Shown here piece by piece: positions 56,777-64,000 of a DNA stretch of 64,000 nucleotides. The notes beneath the pieces are model-generated. The model was not told where the DNA came from, made no database searches, and worked only from the letters and a program-made list of their open reading frames with translations. The stretch comes from Aureimonas sp. OT7 (GTDB lineage Bacteria > Pseudomonadota > Alphaproteobacteria > Rhizobiales > Rhizobiaceae): positions 387,501 through 451,500 of the forward strand of contig NZ_CP062167.1 of the NCBI RefSeq assembly GCF_014844055.1, read 5' to 3'. Positions within the stretch are counted from its first letter, which is position 1. Every line of letters begins with the position of its first letter. The position numbers and the translations under genes were made by a program.

Positions 56777-59700
56777 TCAGGCGCCTTGCACGGGTGCCGG
56801 GGCCTCGTCCTTCTTCGGCTTGTCCCGCGAGAAGGTCCGCATCACGAAGACGAAGAAGATCGGCACGAAGAACACGGCCAGCACGGTGGCCGAAATCATG
56901 CCCCCGATGACGGCCGTGCCGATGGCGTTCTGGCTGGCCGCGCTGGCGCCGGTGGCGATCGCCATGGGTATGACGCCCATGGTGAAGGCCAGCGAGGTCA
57001 TCAGGATCGGCCTGAACCGCAGATGCGCCGCCTCGACGGTCGCTTCGATCAGTCCCTTGCCTTCGGCACGCAGATCCTTGGCGAACTCCACGATCAGGAT
57101 GGCGTTCTTGGCCGAAAGTCCGATGATGGTGATGATGCCGACGGTGAAGTACACGTCGTTCTCCAGGCCCCGCAGCAGCACGGCGGCGACGCAGCCGATG
57201 ATGCCGAGCGGCACGACGAGCATGACCGCAAAGGGAATGGACCAGCTTTCATAGAGCGCCGCGAGGCACAGGAATACGAACAGCATGGCCATGCCGATCA
57301 GGATCGGCGCCTGCGAGCCGGATGCGATCTCCTGCAGTGACTGGCCCGTCCATTCGAAGGCGAAACCCTGCGGCAGGTCTCCCGCCAGCCGCTCCATCTC
57401 GGCGATCGCTTCGCCGCTGGAGAAGCCGGGAGCCGCGGAACCGGTGATACGGGCCGAAGGATAGCCGTTGTAACCGATCAACTGCGACGTGCCGACCGTC
57501 CAGTCCACCGTCGCCACCGCCGACAGCGGCACCATGCCGCCCTGGGCGTTGCGCACGTTGAGCTGGAGCACCTGCTCGGCATCCATGCGCGCCCTCTCGT
57601 CCGCCTGCACGATGACACGCTGCATGCGGCCATTGTTGGGGAAGTCGTTGACGTAGTTGGACCCGAGGCTTGTGGAGATGGTGTTGTTGATGTCGGCAAA
57701 GGTGATACCGAACGTGTTGGCCTTTTCCCGGTCGATATTGATGATCAGCTGCGGCCCGTCCGGCAGGCCGTCGAAGCGGACATCCGTCAGGACGGGGCTC
57801 TGCGAGGCCGCGCCCAGCAACTGGTCACGGGCAGCGGCAAGCGCTTCCGGGCTCTGGCCGCCCCTGTCCTGAAGGCGGAACTCGAAACCGCCCGCATTGC
57901 CGAGACCCTGGATGGGCGGCGGCGACAGGGCGAAGGCGATGGCATCGCGGAACTGAAGGAGACGCATGGTGAAGGCGCCTCCGAGCTCGCCCGCGCTCTG
58001 CCCTTCGCCGGTCCGCTCCGACCAGTCCTTGAGCGTGATGAAGGCGAGGCCCGCATTCTGCCCGGTGCCCGAGAAGGAGAAGCCCTGGATGGTGATCATC
58101 TTGTCGACGGCCGGGTCGGCAAGGATGAACTCCTCGCTTTGCCGCGTCACTTCGCGCATGCGGTTGGCCGTCGCGCCGGCGGGGCCCTGGAAGCTGGCGA
58201 TCAGGTAGCCCTGGTCTTCCTGCGGCAGGAAGGCGCTCGGAATCTGGACGTAGAAATATCCGAGACCGGCCAGCAGGGCGATATAGATGAGCATGAGGCG
58301 CCCGGCCTTTCGCACCGAGCGGCCCACGATGTTGCTGTAGCCGCGCGAGGTCTTGTCGAAGCCGCGGTTGAACCAGCCGAACACGCCGCCCTTGGCATGG
58401 TTATGGCCAGCCTTCACCGGCTTCAGGAAGGTGGCGCAAAGCGCCGGCGTCAGCGACAGGGCCATCAACGCCGAGAACAGGATCGAGGTCACCATCGTCA
58501 GCGAGAACTGACGGTAGATGACGCCGACGGAACCCGGGAAGAAGGCCAGTGGGATGAACACCGAAGCGAGCACCAGCGTGATGCCGATAATCGCGCCGGT
58601 GATCTGCGACATCGCCTTGCGGGTAGCCTCCAGCGGCGGCAACCCTTCTTCCGCCATGATGCGTTCCACGTTCTCGACCACCACGATGGCGTCGTCGACG
58701 AGAATGCCGATGGCGAGCACCATGGCGAACATGGTGAGGACGTTGATGGAGAAGCCTGCCGCAAGCATGACGGCGAGGGTGCCTGACAAGGCAACCGGCA
58801 CGACGAGCGTTGGAATGATCGTGTAGCGGAAGTTCTGCAGGAAGATGAACATCACCACGAAGACGAGCACGATGGCTTCGATCAACGTGTGCACGACCTT
58901 CTCGATCGATGCCTCGACGAAGGGGGCGGTATTGTAGGGGATGTCGTAGGTGACCCCCTGCGGGAACAGGGGCTGCAGCCGCGCCATCACCGCTTCCACG
59001 CCCTCGGCCGCGGCCAGCGCGTTGCCGGTGGGCGATAGCTGGACGCCGATCGCGGCGCTGGGCTGGCCGTTCAGGAAGGTGGTGAAGGCGTAGGATTCGG
59101 CGTCGATCTCCACATCCGCGACGTCGCGGAGGCGGACCAGCGATCCGTCTTCGTTGGATCGCAGAACGATGGCTCCGAATTCCTCCGGGGTCGACAACTG
59201 GCCCCGCACCAGGATGGTCGCGGTGGTCTGCTGGCTGACCGGGTTCGGCTGCGCGCCGATCGAGCCGGCTGCAACCTGCGCGTTCTGGGACTGAATAGCG
59301 GTGGTAACGTCGCCAACCGAGAGATTGAGCCCGATGAGCTTGTCGGGATCGAGCCAGATGCGCATGGCCCGCTCGGAAGCGAACAGCTGGGCGCGGCCGA
59401 TGCCCGGCACACGCCGGATCTCGTTGATGACGTTGCGGCTGAGATAGTCGCCCAGCCCGACGGCGTCGAGGTTCGAATTTTCATCTGCGATCAGCGAGAC
59501 GACCATCAGGAAGCTTGAGCCCGCCTCCTCGACCTGGAGGCCCTGCTGCATCACGACGGACGGCAGCGACGCTTCCACGCGCTTGATCCGGTTCTGCGTA
59601 TCGACCACTGCCTGGGCAATATTGGTGCCGGATTCGAACGTGACGGTGATCTCGACCCGGCCGCTCGCATCGCTCGTCGATTCGAAATAGATCAAGCCGG

Positions 59701-59917
59701 GAACGCCGTTCAGCTCTTCCTCGATCGGCTTCGTGACCTGCAGATAAAGGTCTTCCGGCGACGCGCCGGGATAATTCGTCGAGATGGTCAGCTGCGGCGG
59801 TGCGACGTTCGGGTACTGGGAGATCGGCAGGCTCGGGATCGAGATCACGCCGGCCAGTACGATGAAGATCGCGACCACCCAGGCAAAGATGGGTCGGTCG
59901 ATGAAAAAACGAGGCAT
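56777..59917 (-). CDS. RND efflux permease, HAE1 (AcrB/MexF-like) family
   Basis: 1,046-residue inner-membrane trimeric pump that exports hydrophobic compounds by proton antiport. It opens with MPRFFIDRPIFAWVVAI and has twelve helices in two repeats, with two large periplasmic loops. The charged proton-relay residues are in ILVDDAIVVVENVERIM. The C terminus is short and charged. It is 15 nt after the adaptor gene; no outer-membrane factor gene is beside it, so a TolC encoded elsewhere must complete the pump. Drug range unknown. Confidence 0.93.
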   Translation of the reverse strand: MPRFFIDRPIFAWVVAIFIVLAGVISIPSLPISQYPNVAPPQLTISTNYPGASPEDLYLQVTKPIEEELNGVPGLIYFESTSDASGRVEITVTFESGTNIAQAVVDTQNRIKRVEASLPSVVMQQGLQVEEAGSSFLMVVSLIADENSNLDAVGLGDYLSRNVINEIRRVPGIGRAQLFASERAMRIWLDPDKLIGLNLSVGDVTTAIQSQNAQVAAGSIGAQPNPVSQQTTATILVRGQLSTPEEFGAIVLRSNEDGSLVRLRDVADVEIDAESYAFTTFLNGQPSAAIGVQLSPTGNALAAAEGVEAVMARLQPLFPQGVTYDIPYNTAPFVEASIEKVVHTLIEAIVLVFVVMFIFLQNFRYTIIPTLVVPVALSGTLAVMLAAGFSINVLTMFAMVLAIGILVDDAIVVVENVERIMAEEGLPPLEATRKAMSQITGAIIGITLVLASVFIPLAFFPGSVGVIYRQFSLTMVTSILFSALMALSLTPALCATFLKPVKAGHNHAKGGVFGWFNRGFDKTSRGYSNIVGRSVRKAGRLMLIYIALLAGLGYFYVQIPSAFLPQEDQGYLIASFQGPAGATANRMREVTRQSEEFILADPAVDKMITIQGFSFSGTGQNAGLAFITLKDWSERTGEGQSAGELGGAFTMRLLQFRDAIAFALSPPPIQGLGNAGGFEFRLQDRGGQSPEALAAARDQLLGAASQSPVLTDVRFDGLPDGPQLIINIDREKANTFGITFADINNTISTSLGSNYVNDFPNNGRMQRVIVQADERARMDAEQVLQLNVRNAQGGMVPLSAVATVDWTVGTSQLIGYNGYPSARITGSAAPGFSSGEAIAEMERLAGDLPQGFAFEWTGQSLQEIASGSQAPILIGMAMLFVFLCLAALYESWSIPFAVMLVVPLGIIGCVAAVLLRGLENDVYFTVGIITIIGLSAKNAILIVEFAKDLRAEGKGLIEATVEAAHLRFRPILMTSLAFTMGVIPMAIATGASAASQNAIGTAVIGGMISATVLAVFFVPIFFVFVMRTFSRDKPKKDEAPAPVQGA

Positions 59918-59932
59918 CTGGCTGTCGGTCCC

Positions 59933-61204
59933 TTATTCGGCCGTCTGGGCGGCCGGAGCCGCATCGCCTTGCGGCGCGGCCTCGGTCGGGGTTTGTGTCT
60001 GGGCAGCGCCCTCATTCGCCGCGGCCGGATCGGCCCCGGCCGGCTGGGCCTGGGACGGATCGGTCCATTCGACAGGCTCGACGGTTGCGCCCGGACCGGT
60101 CTTCTGGAACCCGTCCACGACGACGCGCTCGCCCGCATCCAGACCCTGGGAAACGACCGCACGGTTGCCGATGGCGCGGCCGATGACGACGTTGCGGAGC
60201 ATGATCTTGTTGTCCGGGTCGAGCACGAAGAGCTGCGCCCGGCCCGCCGTATCGCGCTGCACGGCCTGGCTGGGCACGGCGATGGCGGCCTGGTCGATAC
60301 CCTGCTCCACCGCGACGCGCACATACATGCCCGGCAGGAGATTGCCGTCGGCGTTGGGGAACTCGCTGCGCAGCGTCACCTGGCCGCTGGCCGGATCGAC
60401 CGTGGCTTCCGAGAACAGGAGTCGTCCCGGCTCGCCATAGCTGGAGCCGTCGTCCAGCATCAGGCTGACCTTGGCGACGTCCGGCTCGATCTGCTCCAGC
60501 TCGCCGCGGGCCAGCGCGTTGCGCAGGCGGATGAGCTCCGTTACCGGCTGCTGGACGTCGGCGTAGACCGGGTCGAGCTGCTGGATGGTGGCCAGCGCTT
60601 CAGTATTGTTCTGGCTGACGAGGGCACCCTCCGTGACCAGCGCACGGCCGATCCGGCCGGCGATCGGCGCCCGGACCGTAGTGTAGTCGAGGTTGATCTC
60701 CGCGCCGCGCAACGAGGCCCGCGCCGATGCGAGGTCGGCCTCCGCCTGCTTCTGCGTCGCGATTGCGGTGTCGAGGCTCGACTGGCTGGTCGTACGCGTC
60801 GAGACAAGCTGGCGTGCGCGTTCGGCGTCCTGGTTGGCCTGCATGAGCACGGCCTCGGCGCGCATGACGGCGGCACGGGCGGCCTCCACCTCGACCTCGT
60901 AGGTCGCGCGGTCGATCTCGAACAGCGGCTGGCCCTCTTGCACGTCGGAGCCCTGTTCGAAGACGCGGCGCACGATGATGCCGCCCACGCGCGGACGCAC
61001 CTCGGCGATACGGGTCGGGGCGATGCGCCCCGGCAGATCGGAGACGACGGGCAAGGCCTCGCGCTGGGTGGTCACGATGCCGACCTGGGCTGGCGGCATC
61101 TGCGGAGCGCCGCCGCCGCCGGCCTGCTGCTCGTCCCGGCAGGCGGCCAGAAACAGTGTCGATGCCACGAGGGGCAGCAGGACGAGTGTCTTCAATCTAC
61201 GCAT
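59933..61204 (-). CDS. RND efflux periplasmic adaptor lipoprotein
   Basis: 423-residue membrane-fusion protein joining the permease to an outer-membrane channel. The lipobox FLAAC gives lipidated C22. A split lipoyl domain (GIIVRRVFEQGSDVQEGQPLFEID and VRAPIAGRIGRALVTEGALV) flanks an alpha-hairpin (about 100-165). The C-terminal tail after about 375 is unusually long and rich in Ala, Gln, Pro and Glu. The start at 61204 is set by the signal peptide. Confidence 0.92.
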   Translation of the reverse strand: MRRLKTLVLLPLVASTLFLAACRDEQQAGGGGAPQMPPAQVGIVTTQREALPVVSDLPGRIAPTRIAEVRPRVGGIIVRRVFEQGSDVQEGQPLFEIDRATYEVEVEAARAAVMRAEAVLMQANQDAERARQLVSTRTTSQSSLDTAIATQKQAEADLASARASLRGAEINLDYTTVRAPIAGRIGRALVTEGALVSQNNTEALATIQQLDPVYADVQQPVTELIRLRNALARGELEQIEPDVAKVSLMLDDGSSYGEPGRLLFSEATVDPASGQVTLRSEFPNADGNLLPGMYVRVAVEQGIDQAAIAVPSQAVQRDTAGRAQLFVLDPDNKIMLRNVVIGRAIGNRAVVSQGLDAGERVVVDGFQKTGPGATVEPVEWTDPSQAQPAGADPAAANEGAAQTQTPTEAAPQGDAAPAAQTAE

Positions 61205-61294
61205 CGGGATGCCTTTGCTGTTGCGGCGTCGGGCCGCACGGGCGACAGCGCGGACTCCGGGCATGGGTCGACGCGTCTGATTTGCAGTGCGACA

Positions 61295-61323
61295 TAGATA
61301 CATCGGTGCATGTATGTTCGCAA
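61295..61323 (-). promoter_or_regulatory. RND operon promoter with TetR/AcrR-like operator
   Basis: On the minus strand TTGCGA (61323-61318) and TATCTA (61300-61295) are 17 bp apart. The spacer and -10 are covered by the palindrome ATACAT-CGGTGC-ATGTAT (61298-61315). AcrR sites have the same half-site and the same 6-bp spacing, and repressors of this sort block RND promoters by sitting here. No TetR gene is in the window. The adaptor ATG is about 85 bp downstream. Confidence 0.55.
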
Positions 61324-61481
61324 CCCGGGCGTATCGTGAAAATCGCCCGTGCGCGCATTTTGCAATGCAGCATCGCTCCGTCGCAATGGTGCGAGGCTGG
61401 TGTTCCCCGACCGCAAGATGCTGCATAAGACGTCCAGTCGCAAGCGCGGTGAACAGCGCGCGTCCTCGGGAGGTCACCAGA

Positions 61482-62681
61482 ATGTCCGCATCGGATCAGT
61501 CCGTCGTCATCGTCTCTGCCGTCCGTACGCCGCTGGGGCGGCTGTCGGGTTCCCTCGCGCCGTTCGAGGCGCCGCAGCTCGGCGCCCATGTGATCGCGGC
61601 GGCTCTCGAGCGGGCGGGGATCGAGGATGGCGCATCCGTGGACGAGGTGCTCATGGGTTGCGTCCTTCCGGCCGGCCAGGGCCAGGCGCCTGCGCGGCAG
61701 GCGGTGCGCGGTGCTGGCCTGCCCGACAGCGTCGCCGCCACGACGATCAACAAGGTCTGCGGTTCGGGCATGAAGGCGACCATGCTGGCGCACGACCTGA
61801 TCCGCGCCGGATCGGCGTCGGTGGTGGTCAGCGGCGGCATGGAGTCGATGTCGAATGCCCCCTATCTGTTGAAGCGCGCCCGCAGTGGCTACCGCGTCGG
61901 CCACGACACGGTGTTCGATCACATGATGCTGGACGGTCTTGAGGACGCCTATGAGAAAGGGCGTCCGATGGGCGATTTCGGCGAGGCGGTCGCCGCCGCC
62001 TATCAGTTCTCGCGGGCCGACCAGGACGCCTTCGCCATGGAAACCCTGACGCGTGCCCGGTCGGCGGTGGCCGACAGCGCCTTCGCGGCCGAGATCGTGC
62101 CGATGGCCCTATCGGGAAAGGGCGGCGAAACCGTCGTGGACACGGACGAGCATCCGATGAAGGTGCAGCCCGAGCGCATACCTGGTCTGAAGCCGGCGTT
62201 CAGGCCCGATGGCACCATCACGGCGGCAAGCGCCTCGGTCAACGCGGATGGCGCGGCCGCGCTGCTTCTGACCACGTCCGCGCACGCACGCGCACACGGC
62301 CTGCCCGTGCTGGCCACGATACTGGGCCATGCCACCCATGCCCAGGAGCCGGCATGGTACGCCACGGCGCCCATCCCGGCGATCGCCAGGCTGCTCGACC
62401 GGCTGGGCTGGAGCGTCGGCGATGTTGACCTGTTCGAGATCAACGAGGCCTTCGCGCTGGTGGCCATGGCGGCCGCGCGCGAACTGTCGATTCCGCGCGA
62501 GCGGCTGAACGTCAATGGCGGCGCCTGCGCACTCGGCCATCCCATCGGGGCGACGGGCGCGCGCCTGATCGTGACTCTCGTCCACGCCCTTCGGGCCCGG
62601 GGTCTTCGGCGCGGCATCGCCGCCCTTTGCATCGGCGGGGGCGAGGCGACGGCCATCGCGGTGGAGTGCCCGCCGGCCTGA
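61482..62681 (+). CDS. Acetyl-CoA C-acyltransferase (thiolase)
   Basis: 399-residue thiolase that forms or cleaves 3-oxoacyl-CoA. The nucleophile is C93 (NKVCGSGMKA), with H353 in ALGHPIGATGAR and the second cysteine C383 (LCIGGG). After GGG the sequence is EATAIAVE where most thiolases have MGIAMAVE, a small departure. Acetoacetyl-CoA thiolase (PhaA/AtoB-like) is likeliest, but no partner gene such as phaB is beside it. GGGAGG lies 8 nt upstream of the ATG. Divergent from the RND adaptor. Confidence 0.92.
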   Translation: MSASDQSVVIVSAVRTPLGRLSGSLAPFEAPQLGAHVIAAALERAGIEDGASVDEVLMGCVLPAGQGQAPARQAVRGAGLPDSVAATTINKVCGSGMKATMLAHDLIRAGSASVVVSGGMESMSNAPYLLKRARSGYRVGHDTVFDHMMLDGLEDAYEKGRPMGDFGEAVAAAYQFSRADQDAFAMETLTRARSAVADSAFAAEIVPMALSGKGGETVVDTDEHPMKVQPERIPGLKPAFRPDGTITAASASVNADGAAALLLTTSAHARAHGLPVLATILGHATHAQEPAWYATAPIPAIARLLDRLGWSVGDVDLFEINEAFALVAMAAARELSIPRERLNVNGGACALGHPIGATGARLIVTLVHALRARGLRRGIAALCIGGGEATAIAVECPPA

Positions 62682-62745
62682 GGCGCATTGCCCTTGGCCG
62701 GCGCCGACCCACATCCATACGGACTCTCAGAATGGAGACCCGATA

Positions 62746-62940
62746 ATGAGTGAAACGGACGAGCGTGCGGCCCTGGATAGCGAGATCCAGATGGTGGAAG
62801 CCAATATGCGCGACCTGACGGAGGCCGCGGCAGCGGCCTCCGGGGCAGCCAACGAGGAAAACATCGCCCGTCGGCTGGAAGAGCAGCAGGAGACGCTGGA
62901 CGAACTGCACCGGCGTCGCAAGGCGCTTGGTGGAGAATAG
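62746..62940 (+). CDS. Small coiled-coil protein of unknown function
   Basis: 64 residues, highly charged, with heptad-like spacing over nearly all its length (EIQMVEANMRDLTEAAAAAS, then RRLEEQQETLDELHRRRKAL), so probably a two-helix coiled coil. No signal or membrane segment. A GGAG lies upstream of the ATG. It follows the thiolase gene by 64 bp, and its stop codon abuts that of the convergent HAD gene. I do not recognise a family. Confidence 0.7.
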   Translation: MSETDERAALDSEIQMVEANMRDLTEAAAAASGAANEENIARRLEEQQETLDELHRRRKALGGE

Positions 62941-63660
62941 CTAGCGCGTTTCGGCGCGATGGGCCGCGGCCAGGTCTGCCATGCTGTCGAAGCGAAAATC
63001 GACGTGCGGCATGACGCCGGGGTCCATCGTCGCGCCGAAGCCCGATTGCGCGTGCCGACGATAGATCCAGCAGCTTTTCAGGCCTGCGGCGTTGGCGGGC
63101 CCATGGTCGTGGAAGAGGCTTTCCGCCGTATGCAGGATACGGCCTTTTTCCACCCCCAGCGCTCCGAGATTGTCCAGCATATACTCGAAGTTCCGGGCGG
63201 CCGGCTTGTAGGAGCCGATGTCCTCGGCCGTATAGACGGCGTCGAATGCGACCCCCAGTTTGCGCTGGCTGTGCGCGAAGGAACGATTGTCGACATTGGA
63301 CAGGATCACCAGGCGATAATGCGACTTGAGGTAAGCCAGCGCCTCCGCTGAATCCGGGAAGGCCGGCCAGTCCTTGACGCTGTCGCCATAGGCCTCGCAG
63401 TCCGCCCACGAAACCTCGATCCCCCATTCTTCCGCGAGGCGCTTGTAGACGATGGCCAGGAGGTCGCGGTAGGGGCGGGCCGGGGTCCATGCCTGCTGGG
63501 CGGACTCGTGCCGGGCATGCGCCTGCAGGATCTGATCGCGGGTCAGGCTGTTCTTCAGGCGCCCGGTCAGGCTGCGCAAGCCCTCCATCATGCCGCTCTC
63601 CCAATCGATGAGCGTTCCGTAGCAATCGAAGGTCAGCGTGTCGAAGTCGGTCAGTTTCAT
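62941..63660 (-). CDS. HAD superfamily hydrolase, 2-haloacid dehalogenase type
   Basis: 239 residues with the HAD fold: nucleophile D12 in TFDCYGTLIDWE, the SNVDN motif II near residue 118, the lysine of YKPAARNFEYML (motif III) and acidic motif IV around ESLFHDHGPAN. The pattern is that of haloacid dehalogenase type II, but members act on varied phosphate or halide substrates. Convergent with the coiled-coil gene, without any intergenic base. Confidence 0.9.
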   Translation of the reverse strand: MKLTDFDTLTFDCYGTLIDWESGMMEGLRSLTGRLKNSLTRDQILQAHARHESAQQAWTPARPYRDLLAIVYKRLAEEWGIEVSWADCEAYGDSVKDWPAFPDSAEALAYLKSHYRLVILSNVDNRSFAHSQRKLGVAFDAVYTAEDIGSYKPAARNFEYMLDNLGALGVEKGRILHTAESLFHDHGPANAAGLKSCWIYRRHAQSGFGATMDPGVMPHVDFRFDSMADLAAAHRAETR

Positions 63661-63732
63661 GGCGCGTCCGCCCCGTCTTGATTGGATCGTAGCCTTGGGT
63701 AACCGGTTTTGCCTGCCCCGGATTGACGATTT

Positions 63733-64000
63733 CTACGACGAAGCGGCGTTTTCTCGCATGGCGCGGCGATAGGCGGCCGGCGTCGTATCCAGGGTGCGGC
63801 GCATGGCGCGCGACAAGGCGCTCTGGTCGCCGTAGCCGGCGGCAAGGGCGACGTCCGCCAGCGGCAATGTTCCGGTGGCCAGCAGATCGCCGGCCCGCCG
63901 CAGGCGCGCCGCGTCCAGGAAGGCGTGCGGCGTGGTGCCCATCGCCGTCCGGAACCGGTCGTGCAGGCGGCTGACGCTCATTCCGGCGGCCTGCGCCATC
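63733..64000 (-). CDS. AraC family regulator, C-terminal part (partial)
   Basis: The last 88 or so codons of a leftward gene that enters from the right edge. They contain both helix-turn-helices of an AraC DNA-binding domain: AAGMSVSRLHDRFRTAMGTTPHAFL and LADVALAAGYGDQSALSRAMRRTLDTTPAAYRR. The N-terminal ligand domain is outside the window, so effector and targets are unknown. It ends 72 bp before the HAD gene on the same strand. Confidence 0.9.
   Translation of the reverse strand, partial: MAQAAGMSVSRLHDRFRTAMGTTPHAFLDAARLRRAGDLLATGTLPLADVALAAGYGDQSALSRAMRRTLDTTPAAYRRAMRENAASS

Overview
This 64-kb window looks like the replication-origin region of the main chromosome of an alphaproteobacterium, most likely of the order Hyphomicrobiales (Rhizobiales); I cannot fix the family. 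The basis is gene content and order: mdh-sucCD-sucAB-lpdA, an Omp19-type lipoprotein, the 1,600-residue NAD-glutamate dehydrogenase, maf-aroE-coaE-dnaQ back to back with hemE-hemJ-rho-mnmE-mnmG-rsmG-parA-parB, and a Mur-like Fur protein. Base composition is uniformly GC-rich. I saw no insertion sequence, prophage, CRISPR array or tRNA.

Layout. 1-780: 5' end of a 16S rRNA gene transcribed leftward, with leader, boxA and promoter. 1-4 kb: Fur-family regulator, OsmC, XerC-type recombinase and a TraB/GumN lipoprotein-like exported protein. 4-14.4 kb (leftward): the TCA block mdh | sucC sucD | sucA sucB SDR MAPEG lpdA, cut by an intrinsic terminator after mdh and a strong hairpin between sucD and sucA. 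14.6-18.5 kb: zapE, Omp19-like lipoprotein, beta-carbonic anhydrase, pdxY, small membrane protein. 18.6-23.5 kb: NAD-GDH. 23.6-29.7 kb (leftward): htpX-rsmB-heparinase-like-small lipoprotein-purH. 29.8-31.9 kb: SDH assembly factor (DUF1674), a guanidine-II riboswitch with its SMR exporter, and cyclopropane-fatty-acid synthase. 32-33.7 kb (leftward): tim44-like, smr, xre and a 23-codon ORF with an extreme Shine-Dalgarno. 33.9-35 kb: fxsA, secB. 35-38.3 kb (leftward): maf, aroE, an NTF2-like gene, coaE, dnaQ. 38.28-38.83 kb: a 560-bp gene-free segment, the putative oriC. 38.8-48.4 kb (rightward): hemE, hemJ, gntK, rho, mnmE, mnmG, rsmG, parA, parB. 48.4-52.6 kb (leftward): leuS, lptE, holA. 52.8-56.7 kb: yggS, an AI-2E family permease, acs. 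56.8-61.2 kb (leftward): an RND efflux pair with an operator-bearing promoter. 61.5-64 kb: thiolase, a small coiled-coil protein, a HAD hydrolase and the end of an AraC regulator.

How it fits together. Genes immediately around the 38.3-38.8 kb gap point away from it. It carries DnaA-box-like sequences, six GANTC (CcrM) sites and an AT-rich stretch beside hemE, where alphaproteobacterial origins are known to lie. Six parS-like sites (TGTTTCACGTGAAACA family) sit on both sides of it, within about 16 kb, together with parA and parB. The observations I consider most worth a check are the putative oriC with its parS field, the 23-codon ORF with a 13-nt perfect anti-SD match, the guanidine-II riboswitch, and three unassigned or loosely assigned operator palindromes (upstream of mdh, gdhB and the RND operon).
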